Shown here one piece after another: positions 7,716 to 15,328 of a stretch of DNA of 26,492 bases. The notes beneath the pieces were generated by a model that saw nothing but the letters and a program-made list of their open reading frames with translations, was not told where the DNA came from and ran no database searches. The first letter of the stretch is position 1; each line of letters starts with the position of its first letter. The position numbers and the translations under genes are program-made. Source of the stretch: RSA11 sp965652565 (GTDB lineage: Bacteria > Actinomycetota > Thermoleophilia > Solirubrobacterales > 70-9); the NCBI GenBank assembly GCA_965652565.1, contig CBFGWL010000037.1, forward strand, positions 1-26,492, given 5' to 3'.

Positions 7716-9212
7716 CTACCGCTCGAGGAGCGGCTCGCCCGGGAGGCCGGCTCCGTCCGCGCCCGCGAGCGCGGCGATCGTGGCGGCGACATCTACGAGC
7801 CGCGCCGGCCGGGACGGCTCGCGGTGGCGCGCCGTGCCCGGGGCGAGCACCGCCCACGCGTCGCCCGCCGTGTGGTTGCCGGAGCGCCCGCTGCCGCTGC
7901 CCGCGCGGCGCACCTCGCCGAAGCGCTCGGAGATCACGCGGTCCAGGCGCGTCGCTGGGCGCTCGCTCCAGCGCACGCTCAGGTCGGGCAGACGCTCGGC
8001 GCGCTCGCCGGGATACAGCTCGCGCACGCGCACCACGTCGGTCACGGCGGGTTCGCCGTCGGGATCGCGGAAGGTGCGCAGGCCCGCCTCGATCTCGTCC
8101 ATGAGCGCGTCCGCCTCGGACGGGTCCACGATGCCGTCGCGCTCGCGCCCGCGCAGGTTGAGGCGGATGTAGCCCTGATTGTCGGCGGGGTGCGCGAAGG
8201 CGCGTGTCGCAGCCCAGTCCATCCCGCGCAGCTCGAGCCGCGCGGTCAGCTCGAGGGCCAGACGGTCTGGGATCGCGTTGGCGATCGCGCCGCGCCAGCG
8301 CGTCGGCAGGCCGGCGCGCAGGCGCCAGATCCAGCCGGCCGGTCCCTCGTCGGGCAGCGGCCCACCCGAGAGGACGGCGGCCAGCATCCCGGGCAGAAGA
8401 TCGGCGCGGCTCGCGTTCACATCCATCCCCACGGCCGAGGTGACGATCACGTCGGCCTCCTCGCCCACGGCGCGCACGACGCGTCCGATCGCCTCGTCCA
8501 CCGCGCGGTACACCTCCGCGAGCGCGCCCTCCAGCTCGGTCCGCTCGCGCGCGGACGGCTCGCCGCCGAGTTGCGATAGATCCCAGAACTGGTGGCCGGC
8601 GAGGTGCGCCGCGCTGAACGTGAGCCAGGCGAGGTCGTAGCGCTCCTCGGCGAGCAGGCCGAGCGCCGCGTCCGCCACCCGCCCGGGCGCGGCGACGAGC
8701 TTGCGCCGCAGGGCGAGCAGCTCGCGCGCATGCGGCCGCCCGAAGATCTCCGTGGCCTGCGGGCCCGCCGGCACGCGGCGGGCTACGTCCTCCGGCGCGG
8801 CCCAGCGCGGTAACACGACGCGGTCGCGAAAGCCCACCCCGCACACCAGCTTCCCCCACTCCGCGCGCCACTCGCGAGGGCGGCGGCTCTCGTAGGGATC
8901 GACCGCGAGCGTGCGCAGCCCGGCGCGCGCGAGCAGCTCCCAGACGGGCGCGGGCGCGTCGAACGCGGTCGCGTACCGCGCCCGCTGCTCGGACGCCGAC
9001 CACTGGAAGGGGTAGAAGAGCCCGTGGTCGCCGATCTCGCGCCCGCTGTAGAGCGTGTAGAAGGCGCCCGCGGCGAAGTCGACCGCCGGCGTGTCGAGCT
9101 CGACGTGCCGGCCGCGCTCGCGCAGCGCCGCCAGCTCGGGCAGCTCGCCGGCCGCGAGCATGCGCTCGACGAGCCGCACGCTGGCCGCGTCGAACTGCAG
9201 CACGCAGATCAC
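7716..9212 (-). CDS. Alkaline-phosphatase-fold (type I phosphodiesterase-like) protein with altered metal motif
   Basis: This 498-residue soluble protein has no signal peptide. It starts at GTG 9212, which overlaps the preceding stop as GTGA and has a GGGGAGG ahead. AlkP-superfamily marks are Asp8 in LQFDAAS, the likely nucleophile Thr53 in YTLYSGREIGDHG, the segment FSAAHLAGHQFWD (199-211) and His447 in SGNHTAGDAW. The motif that is usually SDHG or similar reads SAVG (259-262), so a metal-ligand His, and possibly an Asp, is absent. The family hydrolyses or transfers phosphodiesters, and clusters like this often make surface glycans. The substrate is unknown, and a reduced or non-catalytic role is possible. 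It is the last gene of the GT2-oxidoreductase-phosphatase operon. Confidence 0.82.
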   Translation of the reverse strand: MICVLQFDAASVRLVERMLAAGELPELAALRERGRHVELDTPAVDFAAGAFYTLYSGREIGDHGLFYPFQWSASEQRARYATAFDAPAPVWELLARAGLRTLAVDPYESRRPREWRAEWGKLVCGVGFRDRVVLPRWAAPEDVARRVPAGPQATEIFGRPHARELLALRRKLVAAPGRVADAALGLLAEERYDLAWLTFSAAHLAGHQFWDLSQLGGEPSARERTELEGALAEVYRAVDEAIGRVVRAVGEEADVIVTSAVGMDVNASRADLLPGMLAAVLSGGPLPDEGPAGWIWRLRAGLPTRWRGAIANAIPDRLALELTARLELRGMDWAATRAFAHPADNQGYIRLNLRGRERDGIVDPSEADALMDEIEAGLRTFRDPDGEPAVTDVVRVRELYPGERAERLPDLSVRWSERPATRLDRVISERFGEVRRAGSGSGRSGNHTAGDAWAVLAPGTARHREPSRPARLVDVAATIAALAGADGAGLPGEPLLER

Positions 9213-10141
9213 AGCGCCACCCTCCCCTCGGCGCACTCCACGCGCTCGCCCCCGTGAGCGAGCGAGCGCGCCGCGCAGGAGATCACCGCCATCACCCGCG
9301 CGCCCTCCTCAGCCGTGGCGAGCTCCCCGGGCCTGCCCCCAGTGAGCACGGCCCCGAACGAGGCGAGCTGGGCAGCCAGCGAGGCGACGAGCGGGTGGGG
9401 TCCGGGCCGCAGGCGCTCCACCAGCCCCCGCCCCAGGCCGCCCTCGCGACGGCGGGCGACGACGCGCCCATCCGGCCCGCGCACGACGACCCGCTCGCGG
9501 TGGAAGCGATCGCACGCGCAGGCGATCTGCGCGTGCCCGCGCTCGCCCACGATCTCGATCCGCACGCGCTCCGGCCGTGGCGAGCTCGCGGCGACCGACC
9601 GCGGCGCGCCGATGCCCGCCCGCAGCGCGAGGTCGACGAGATGCGGTGCCAGGTCGAGAAGCGCCGGGTCGCGGACCTGCATGGGAGCCCAGGAGAAGCG
9701 GCGGTAGTTGAGCTCGAGCTCGATCGTGCCGCCCTCCGGCAGCACGTCGCGCAGCCCCCGGCCGAGCGAGAAGCGGCGGTTGAACCCCACGTACGGCGCG
9801 GGCTCCAGCGCAGCGAGCCGGCGCGCCCCTGCGAGGTCGGGCGCGGGCGGCTTCTCGACGAGCGCGGGGATCCCGGCCGCGGCCGCGAGCGCCGCGACCT
9901 CCTCGTGGGTGCCGGGGGGCGAGGCGACGACGACCCCGTCGATCCCGCCCGCCGCGATCAGCTCCTCGGCGCTCGCGTACGCGCGCGCCTCGGCGCCGGC
10001 GAGCAGGTCGCGCCGCTCCTGGTCGGGGTCGGCGAACGCGACGAGCTCGACGGTGGGCCGCAGCTCCGCGGCGGGCACGTAGCCCACCTCCGCCAGCCGC
10101 CCGCAGCCGACGAGTCCGAGCCGCGCCGCAACGACGATCAC
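9209..10141 (-). CDS. Gfo/Idh/MocA-family NAD(P)-dependent sugar oxidoreductase
   Basis: The 310-residue protein has an N-terminal Rossmann fold with GLVGCGRLAEVGY (9-21) and FADPD (37-40 region). The family EKP motif (Glu96-Lys97-Pro98) is followed by a helix-sheet domain containing DLAPHLVDLALRAG. Such enzymes oxidise or reduce ring carbons of sugars, inositols or sugar nucleotides. GTG 10141 overlaps the glycosyltransferase stop as GTGA, with GGAGG about 10 nt before, and its stop overlaps the next start in the same way. It sits between a GT2 enzyme and a phosphodiesterase-like protein, so a role in making a modified sugar for a surface glycan is likely but inferred. It is slightly short for the family. 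Confidence 0.88.
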   Translation of the reverse strand: MIVVAARLGLVGCGRLAEVGYVPAAELRPTVELVAFADPDQERRDLLAGAEARAYASAEELIAAGGIDGVVVASPPGTHEEVAALAAAAGIPALVEKPPAPDLAGARRLAALEPAPYVGFNRRFSLGRGLRDVLPEGGTIELELNYRRFSWAPMQVRDPALLDLAPHLVDLALRAGIGAPRSVAASSPRPERVRIEIVGERGHAQIACACDRFHRERVVVRGPDGRVVARRREGGLGRGLVERLRPGPHPLVASLAAQLASFGAVLTGGRPGELATAEEGARVMAVISCAARSLAHGGERVECAEGRVAL

Positions 10142-11079
10142 GGTCGCGCCCCCTCCGCCGGTCGGTCGCTGCGGGCCTGCAGCCAGGTCCGCCCCCCGTG
10201 CGCCGCGAGCGCCGTCGCGGCCGCCGCTGCCGCCGTCGCGTGGTGCACGAGGTGCAGCGGCATCCCGGCCAGCGCGAGCCGCGGGCCGCCGGCGCGGGCG
10301 AGCACCCCGTAGAAGGGCGCGTTCGCCACGACGCTCGCCGCCGCGAGCGTGAGCGCAGCGCGCGGGCGGCGCACGCACAGCGCGAGCGCGGCGAGCCCGG
10401 CCGCCCCCGTCGCCAGCCGCTGGCGCCAGCTGAGGTTGAGCGTGCCCACCAGCCGACCGCGCTCGAGCTGAAGGCGCATCCACGGTAGGCCGCGCCGGGC
10501 GAAGTCCGTCGTGACCATCGAGGCGAGCGTCCAGCGCTTGAGGTGGGTGCCGCGGATCGTGGGGTCCAGCGCGATGCGCGCCCCGCGCTCGCGCAGGCGC
10601 ACGCCGAGCTCGATGTCCTCGATCGACGCCACCGGGTAGCGCCGCTCGTCGAAGCCCCCGACCGCCTCGAACGCGCTGCGGCGCACCGCGCCAAGCCCCG
10701 CCCAGAAGGTCTCGGCCTCGCCGGCGGAGCTCGCGTGCACGTGGTGGTGGAGCAGGTTGCGAAAGCGCGAGACCGCGCCCGGCGCCGCGGGCGCGTCGTC
10801 GTAGGCGCCAAAGACCGCGGCGAGCCCGGCGTCGGCCGCGAACGCGGCCTCGATCCGCGCGAGCGCGTCCGCGTGCACCACGACGTCGGCGTCCACGAAG
10901 ACGAGCACGTCGCCGCCCGCCCGCCGGGCGCCCTCGTTGCGCGCCGCCGCAGGCCCCGGCCCGGCCGCCTCCTCCACCACGACGAGCTCGGCGTCGTCGG
11001 GCAGCACGGCGCGCAGCGCCTCCACGCAGCGCGCGAGCGTCGGGGGCGAATCTGTCGCGGGGACGATGACCGAGAGCAT
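10138..11079 (-). CDS. Family 2 glycosyltransferase with C-terminal membrane segments
   Basis: The 313-residue protein has a GT-A fold. The N terminus is MLSVIVPATDSPPTLARCVEAL, the nucleotide/metal motif is DAD (63-65) in VFVDADVVVHADAL, and an acceptor-side ED (154-155) lies in ASIEDIELGVRLRERG. Residues about 225-300 contain two or three hydrophobic stretches, suggesting membrane attachment. Donor and acceptor are unknown. It is first in a three-gene operon with 4-bp GTGA overlaps. ATG 11079 is preceded by a weak CAGG. The gene faces away from the FAD enzyme at 11332, with the hairpin repeat pair between them. Confidence 0.9.
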   Translation of the reverse strand: MLSVIVPATDSPPTLARCVEALRAVLPDDAELVVVEEAAGPGPAAARNEGARRAGGDVLVFVDADVVVHADALARIEAAFAADAGLAAVFGAYDDAPAAPGAVSRFRNLLHHHVHASSAGEAETFWAGLGAVRRSAFEAVGGFDERRYPVASIEDIELGVRLRERGARIALDPTIRGTHLKRWTLASMVTTDFARRGLPWMRLQLERGRLVGTLNLSWRQRLATGAAGLAALALCVRRPRAALTLAAASVVANAPFYGVLARAGGPRLALAGMPLHLVHHATAAAAAATALAAHGGRTWLQARSDRPAEGARP

Positions 11080-11130
11080 CTGAACCTGCCAGCCTGATCC
11101 GGCGGGCGAACGTTACGCGACCCACGGCGT

Positions 11131-11145
11131 CGGCTCCGCGAGCCG
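11131..11145. repeat. Short perfect hairpin in the divergent intergenic region
   Basis: CGGCTC-CGC-GAGCCG gives a perfect 6-bp stem with a 3-nt loop, about 50 bp upstream of the GT2 start and just before the hairpin repeat pair. Such short GC palindromes are frequent by chance in DNA of this composition, so the function is open. Confidence 0.3.
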
Positions 11146-11163
11146 GGCGAACGCGGCGCGCCG

Positions 11164-11212
11164 CGCGACTTCGCGATTTCGTGGGATTACTCGGCAGGAT
11201 CGCGAAGTCGCG
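11164..11212. repeat. 49-bp hairpin repeat, unit A1
   Basis: The arms 11164-11177 and 11199-11212 are perfect 14-bp inverse complements (CGCGACTTCGCGAT / ATCGCGAAGTCGCG). Counting inward, the same register as the other units leaves a 13-nt loop TGGGATTACTCGG at 11182-11194. It is the first of two units at 60-bp spacing. It lies between divergent gene starts, so it is not a 3' terminator for either neighbour. Confidence 0.85.
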
Positions 11213-11223
11213 AGTTCGCCCTC

Positions 11224-11272
11224 CGCGACTTCGCGATCGTGTGGGATTACTCGGCGATATCGCGAAGTCGTG
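11224..11272. repeat. 49-bp hairpin repeat, unit A2
   Basis: This is the second unit, 60 bp after A1. A 12-bp perfect core (CGACTTCGCGAT / ATCGCGAAGTCG) extends outward to 14 positions with one G-T pair. The 13-nt loop TGGGATTACTCGG (11242-11254) is identical to that of A1, while the stem next to the loop differs. The spacer between units is 11 bp. Confidence 0.85.
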
Positions 11273-11317
11273 GCGGAGGGCCGGCTGGGCGTGCAGCATC
11301 GGTGGGAGCGGAGCCCG

Positions 11318-11323
11318 TAGGGT
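11318..11323 (+). promoter_or_regulatory. Candidate -10 box for the FAD oxidoreductase gene
   Basis: TAGGGT fits the actinobacterial TANNNT -10 pattern and ends 8 nt before the ATG at 11332, implying a leaderless or nearly leaderless transcript. The same TAGGG could act instead as a ribosome binding site about 9 nt from the start. No convincing -35 is seen. Confidence 0.3.
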
Positions 11324-11331
11324 TTTTAGGG

Positions 11332-12825
11332 ATGCCTAACTCGGACGCTGACCGAGCGGTCGCGGTCCTCGGTGCTGGGCCGGCGGGCCTGACCGCGGGC
11401 TACGCGCTCGCCAAACGCGGCGAGCGCGCCGTCGTGCTGGAGGCCGACGAGGTCGTCGGCGGACTCGCGCGCACCGTCGTGCGCGACGGCTACCGCTTCG
11501 ATCTGGGCGGGCACCGCTTCTTCACGAAGAGCGCGGAGGTCGAGGCGCTCTGGCACGAGGTGCTGGGCGACGAGCTGCTCGTGCGCCCGCGCCTCTCGCG
11601 CATCCGCTGGCGCGGGCGCTTCATCGACTACCCGCTGCGGCTCGGCAACGTCATGCGCAAGGTCGGCCCGGTCGAGCTGGTGCGCTGCGGCACCTCCTAC
11701 GCCGCCGCGCTCGCGCGCCGGCGCCGCGACGCCGAGACCTTCGAGGAGTGGGTCACCGCCCGCTTCGGACGGCGCCTGTTCGAGCTCTTCTTCCGCTCCT
11801 ACACCGAGAAGGTCTGGGGCGTGCCGACCAGCGAGATCCGCGCGGAGTGGGCGGCACAGCGCATCCGCGAGCTCTCCCTGGGCCGCGCCGTGCGCGCCGC
11901 CCTGCTGGGCGACGGAGGCGACGTCCACAGCCTGATCGAGCGCTTCCATTACCCGCGGCTCGGACCGGGACAGATGTGGGAGGCGATGGCGGCGGCGACC
12001 GACCGCATGGGCGGCGAGGTGCGCCTGCGCGCGCGGGTGAGCGCGCTCGAGCACGACGGCGAGCGGATCACCGGCGTGCGCGCGGGCGACGAGCTGCTCG
12101 CACCCCGGGCCGTGATCTCCTCTCTGCCGCTGCGCGAGGCCGTCGCGAGCTTCGATCCCGCTGCCCCCGAGGAGGTCGCCGCGGCGGCCCGCGGGCTGCG
12201 CTACCGCGACTTCCTCACGGTCGCCCTCGTCGTCCGCGGCGAGGAGCCCTTCCCCGACAACTGGGTCTACGTGCACGACCCCGAGGTGCGCGTCGGACGC
12301 ATCCAGAACTTCCGCGCCTGGAGCCCGCACATGGTCCCCGACGCCGACCGCTCCTGCGTGGGCATGGAGTACTTCTGCTTCGAGGGCGACGAGCTCTGGG
12401 AGACCGACGACGAACGCCTCATCGACCTGGCCCGCGACGAGCTCGAGCGCACGGGCCTGGTCGAGCCCGGGCGGGTCGAGCGGGGCTACGTGGTGCGCGT
12501 GCCGAAGGCCTATCCGATCTACGACGCCGACTACGCCGAGCGCGTGGCGGTGATCCGGTCCTGGCTCGAGCGCTTCGCGAACCTCGAGCAGATCGGCCGC
12601 AACGGCCTGCACCGCTACAACAACTCCGATCACTCGATGCTGACCGCGTTGCGGGCCGTCGAGAACGTCTGCGACGGCGCCGCCCACGACATCTGGGCCG
12701 TGAACGCCGACAGCGTCTATCACGAGGAAGCGGTGCCCGAGGAGCACCCCTACCGCCGCGCGCCCATCACCCCCGCGCTCGAGGGCGTCGCCGAGCCCGA
12801 GCCCGCGCAGAGCGCCGCGCGATAG
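11332..12825 (+). CDS. FAD/NAD(P)-dependent oxidoreductase, UDP-galactopyranose-mutase/HemY-like
   Basis: The 497-residue protein opens with a dinucleotide fold: VAVLGAGPAGL (GAGPAG 14-19), acidic Glu37, GG (43-44) and the FAD contact GGHRFFTK (59-66). SYTEKVWGVP (156-165) and HRYNNSDHSML (427-437) are hallmarks of the UDP-galactopyranose mutase / protoporphyrinogen-oxidase-like group found in polysaccharide clusters. The reaction is not assignable: a flavin-dependent sugar-nucleotide conversion or an oxidation are both possible. True Glf is usually shorter (about 370-400 residues), so I do not use that symbol. The start is ATG 11332; upstream in-frame sequence is hairpin repeat. Its last 76 bp overlap the 3' end of the convergent membrane gene. 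Confidence 0.83.
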   Translation: MPNSDADRAVAVLGAGPAGLTAGYALAKRGERAVVLEADEVVGGLARTVVRDGYRFDLGGHRFFTKSAEVEALWHEVLGDELLVRPRLSRIRWRGRFIDYPLRLGNVMRKVGPVELVRCGTSYAAALARRRRDAETFEEWVTARFGRRLFELFFRSYTEKVWGVPTSEIRAEWAAQRIRELSLGRAVRAALLGDGGDVHSLIERFHYPRLGPGQMWEAMAAATDRMGGEVRLRARVSALEHDGERITGVRAGDELLAPRAVISSLPLREAVASFDPAAPEEVAAAARGLRYRDFLTVALVVRGEEPFPDNWVYVHDPEVRVGRIQNFRAWSPHMVPDADRSCVGMEYFCFEGDELWETDDERLIDLARDELERTGLVEPGRVERGYVVRVPKAYPIYDADYAERVAVIRSWLERFANLEQIGRNGLHRYNNSDHSMLTALRAVENVCDGAAHDIWAVNADSVYHEEAVPEEHPYRRAPITPALEGVAEPEPAQSAAR

Positions 12826-14282
12826 GCGCTCCAGCGCCCCTCGGCCCCGACCTGCGTCCCGCGCAGCCTCGCGAGCGTGGCGACGCCGCGCGCCGCGGCG
12901 GGCCCGAACACGAGCGTGCCCCGGCGCGGCGTGACCGGCCCGGAGTACGTGACCCCGCTCAGCGGCAGCTCGAGCCGCCAGGCGAGCGCGGTCTGCACCA
13001 AGAGGTCGGAGGTCGCCACCGGCGGGCACGCGCGAATCGCCTCGCCCTCGCTCGCCGCCAGCGCGAAGAGCTCCTCCACCCCCTCGCCGAAGTCGCGCGC
13101 GTCGGCGATCTGATCCGGGACGCGCTCGACGCGTGCGCCGACGTCGACGAGCCCGGCGGCGAGCACCAGCGCCGCGAGCACCGGGGCCGCGACGCGCGCG
13201 CCGCGGCCGCGAGCCCGCGCGACCCGCAGGGCGCCGGCCAGCCGCACCAGCCCGACCCCGCCCAGCACGCAGGCGATCGTCGCCGCGGGCGCCATGAAGC
13301 GCGGCAACCCCGCATACCCGGCGGCCGCGAGCACCGCGACAAGCGCGATCCAGGCGAGCGCGCCCGCCGCAAGCACGGCGATCGCCCGCTCGCAAGCGGA
13401 GTCAGAACCCGTCCGCACCGCCGCGAAGGCGAGCGCGCCGGCCGCCAGCGCCCCGGCCCACAACAGCGCGGGCACGAGCTCGGCCGCGCGCCCCAGGACC
13501 TCGAGCGCCTCGACGGGCGGCGAGCCGGTCCCCTCGCGCGCACGGCGCGCCCCCTCGAGCGCGTCGCCCGCGCCCAGGAGGTCGGGCCCGAACCAAAGCG
13601 CCGCCACGAGCGCCGCGGCGAGCCCGACCGGGAGCGCCCGCAGACGGCCGGCGCGCACCTCGCGCAGCGCGTACGCCGCCGCGAAGGGCCAAGCCTCCGG
13701 GCGGATCAGGCAGGCGAGCCAGGCGAGCCCGCCGGCCAGCGCCGGCCTGCGGCCGAGCGCCGCGAGCACGGCCCCGAGGGCCAGCGCGCACAGCAGCGGT
13801 TCGGTGAGCCCACCCGCGAACTGCCGAGCCCAGGGCGTGAACGGATCGTGCAGAAGCAAGGTGCCCAGCGCGGCGAGCGCGGCCGCGACGGCGGCACGGC
13901 AACCGCCCGAGCCCTCCAGGCGCCAGGCGAGCGCGCCGGCGAGCGGGGCGACCGCCAGCCAGCCAAAGCGCGCGATGAAGAGCCAGATGTCGGGGGCCGC
14001 GTCGCTCGCCCACGCGAACGGCACCGCGACCAGCACCGGCAGGGGCTTCCACGAGGGGCCCGCCGAGGTGTCGAGGTCGAGGTGTCCGAGCTCGCGTGCC
14101 CAGACCAGCCAGCCCCATGGGTCGAACACGGGCGCGAACGGCGCCAGGAGGCTGAGCGCCGCCAGGACGGCGACCGCCATCGCTCCCCCCAGCCAAAGCA
14201 GCCTTGCCGAGCGTGCCGGGATGCGGCCGCGATCGGCGCTGCGGCCGCTCGCGACAGGTGTGCTCATCGTAGAATTCGGCAT
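12750..14282 (-). CDS. Polytopic membrane protein, GT-C glycosyltransferase-like
   Basis: This 510-residue protein has about nine to eleven hydrophobic segments between residues 28 and 400, then a soluble C-terminal domain of about 110 residues. The first loop has FDPWGWLVWARELGHLDL (Asp54, Glu64) and SWKPLPV, the layout of GT-C polyprenyl-phosphate-sugar transferases, where an Asp in the first outer loop is catalytic. Family membership is by layout only. ATG 14282 has GAAAGG about 9 nt upstream; ATG 14267 is the alternative. The start is only 5 bp from the start of the divergent lipoprotein gene. The 3' end overlaps the FAD enzyme gene by 76 bp. Together with the GT2 operon it suggests an envelope glycan locus. 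Confidence 0.8.
   Translation of the reverse strand: MPNSTMSTPVASGRSADRGRIPARSARLLWLGGAMAVAVLAALSLLAPFAPVFDPWGWLVWARELGHLDLDTSAGPSWKPLPVLVAVPFAWASDAAPDIWLFIARFGWLAVAPLAGALAWRLEGSGGCRAAVAAALAALGTLLLHDPFTPWARQFAGGLTEPLLCALALGAVLAALGRRPALAGGLAWLACLIRPEAWPFAAAYALREVRAGRLRALPVGLAAALVAALWFGPDLLGAGDALEGARRAREGTGSPPVEALEVLGRAAELVPALLWAGALAAGALAFAAVRTGSDSACERAIAVLAAGALAWIALVAVLAAAGYAGLPRFMAPAATIACVLGGVGLVRLAGALRVARARGRGARVAAPVLAALVLAAGLVDVGARVERVPDQIADARDFGEGVEELFALAASEGEAIRACPPVATSDLLVQTALAWRLELPLSGVTYSGPVTPRRGTLVFGPAAARGVATLARLRGTQVGAEGRWSAYRAALCAGSGSATPSSAGVMGARR
14270..14275 (+). promoter_or_regulatory. Candidate -10 box for the iron ABC operon
   Basis: TAGAAT closely matches the sigma-A-like -10 consensus and ends 12 nt before ATG 14288. 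No Shine-Dalgarno sequence precedes that ATG, so a short or leaderless transcript is likely. The box lies inside the first codons of the divergent membrane gene if ATG 14282 is used. No iron-regulator operator was recognised. Confidence 0.45.
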
Positions 14283-14287
14283 CCCTA

Positions 14288-15325
14288 ATGGCCTTTCGGC
14301 ATCTTCTCACCGCACTGGGCGGCATCGCGGCCTGCCTGACGCTAGCCGCTTGCGGCGCCTCGACCTCCGACAGCGACGGCGGGCCCGCCGAGCCCGAGGA
14401 GGAGGGCATCACGCTCTACTCCGGCCGCATCGCTGCCGCGATCGGCGGCGCGGTGGACGCGTACGAGGCCGAGGCCAACAAGGACGTGCAGGTGCGCTTC
14501 GCCGACACGGCCGATCTCGCGGCGACGATCGTCGAAGAGGGCGACGCCTCCCCCGCCGACGTCTTCTTCGCGCAGGAGCCCGGCGCGCTCGGCGCCCTCG
14601 CCGACCGCGGCCTGCTCGCCAAGCTGCCCGACGACATCCTGCGCCGGGTTCCCGCCGAGTACCGCGACCCGGAGGGCCGCTGGGTCGGCGTCACCGGGCG
14701 CGCCCGGGTGATCGGCTACGCCGAGGACGTCAAGCCCGCCGAGCTGCCCGACTCGCCTCTCGAGCTCACCGACCCGAAGTGGCGCGGCCGCGTCGGATGG
14801 GGCCCTGCCACCGGCTCCCTGCAGGAGTACGTGACGGCGCTGCGCCTGGAGTACGGCGACGAGCGCACGCGCGAGTGGCTGGAGGGCATGGTCGCCAATG
14901 ACGCGCGCGACTATCCGAACAACGTCGCGATCCGCGACGCGCTCGCCGCCGGCGAGATCGACGTCGGCCTGCTCAACCACTACTACATCGCCCAGGCCGT
15001 GGCCGCCGAGGGCGAGGACTATCCCGTCGGCGTCCACTTCCCGCGCGGCGGGCTCGGCTCGCTCGTGTTGATCGCGGGCGCCGCCGTGCTCGAGTCGAGC
15101 GACCGCAAGGAGGAGGCCTTCGACTTCGTGCGCTCGCTGCTCTCCGAGGACACCCAGAAGTTCTTCACCGGGAGCTCGAAGGAGTACCCGCTCGCCAAGG
15201 GAGTCGAGCCGGACCCCTCGCTCGAGGTCCCGCTCGATGAGATCCCCTCCCCGCCCGGCAACCGCACGGACGTCTCCGAGCTGCAGGCGACGATCGAGTT
15301 GATGCAAGAGGCGGGGGCGCTGTAG
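14288..15325 (+). CDS. Ferric-iron ABC transporter substrate-binding lipoprotein (FbpA/FutA-like)
   Basis: The 345-residue protein has a lipoprotein signal peptide ending in the lipobox LAAC with Cys22, so it is anchored outside the membrane. The mature part follows the class II periplasmic-binding fold of Fe(III)-binding proteins: ITLYSGR (41-47), PADVFFAQEPGALGAL and the tandem Tyr232-Tyr233 in LLNHYYIA, the iron-ligand pair in FbpA/FutA. The gene is first in a plus-strand operon with permease (3-bp gap) and ATPase. The start ATG 14288 lacks a ribosome site but is the only one giving the full signal peptide. Thiamine or phosphonate binding proteins are distant alternatives; the Tyr pair favours iron. 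Confidence 0.9.
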   Translation: MAFRHLLTALGGIAACLTLAACGASTSDSDGGPAEPEEEGITLYSGRIAAAIGGAVDAYEAEANKDVQVRFADTADLAATIVEEGDASPADVFFAQEPGALGALADRGLLAKLPDDILRRVPAEYRDPEGRWVGVTGRARVIGYAEDVKPAELPDSPLELTDPKWRGRVGWGPATGSLQEYVTALRLEYGDERTREWLEGMVANDARDYPNNVAIRDALAAGEIDVGLLNHYYIAQAVAAEGEDYPVGVHFPRGGLGSLVLIAGAAVLESSDRKEEAFDFVRSLLSEDTQKFFTGSSKEYPLAKGVEPDPSLEVPLDEIPSPPGNRTDVSELQATIELMQEAGAL

Positions 15326-15328
15326 CCC

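Noticed and set aside
11164..11272. CRISPR array or intrinsic terminator for the hairpin pair
   Set aside because: There are only two units, no varied spacers of equal length, no cas genes and no T tract, and it lies between gene starts rather than ends.
10142..11299. N-terminal extension of the Gfo/Idh frame across the glycosyltransferase gene
   Set aside because: It is out of frame with the clear GT2 protein and runs through the hairpin repeats. The GTGA-coupled GTG at 10141 is the better start.
11748..14288. 846-residue open frame on the plus strand
   Set aside because: It is an off-frame shadow of the flavoenzyme followed by the antisense of the membrane protein, with no recognisable domain.
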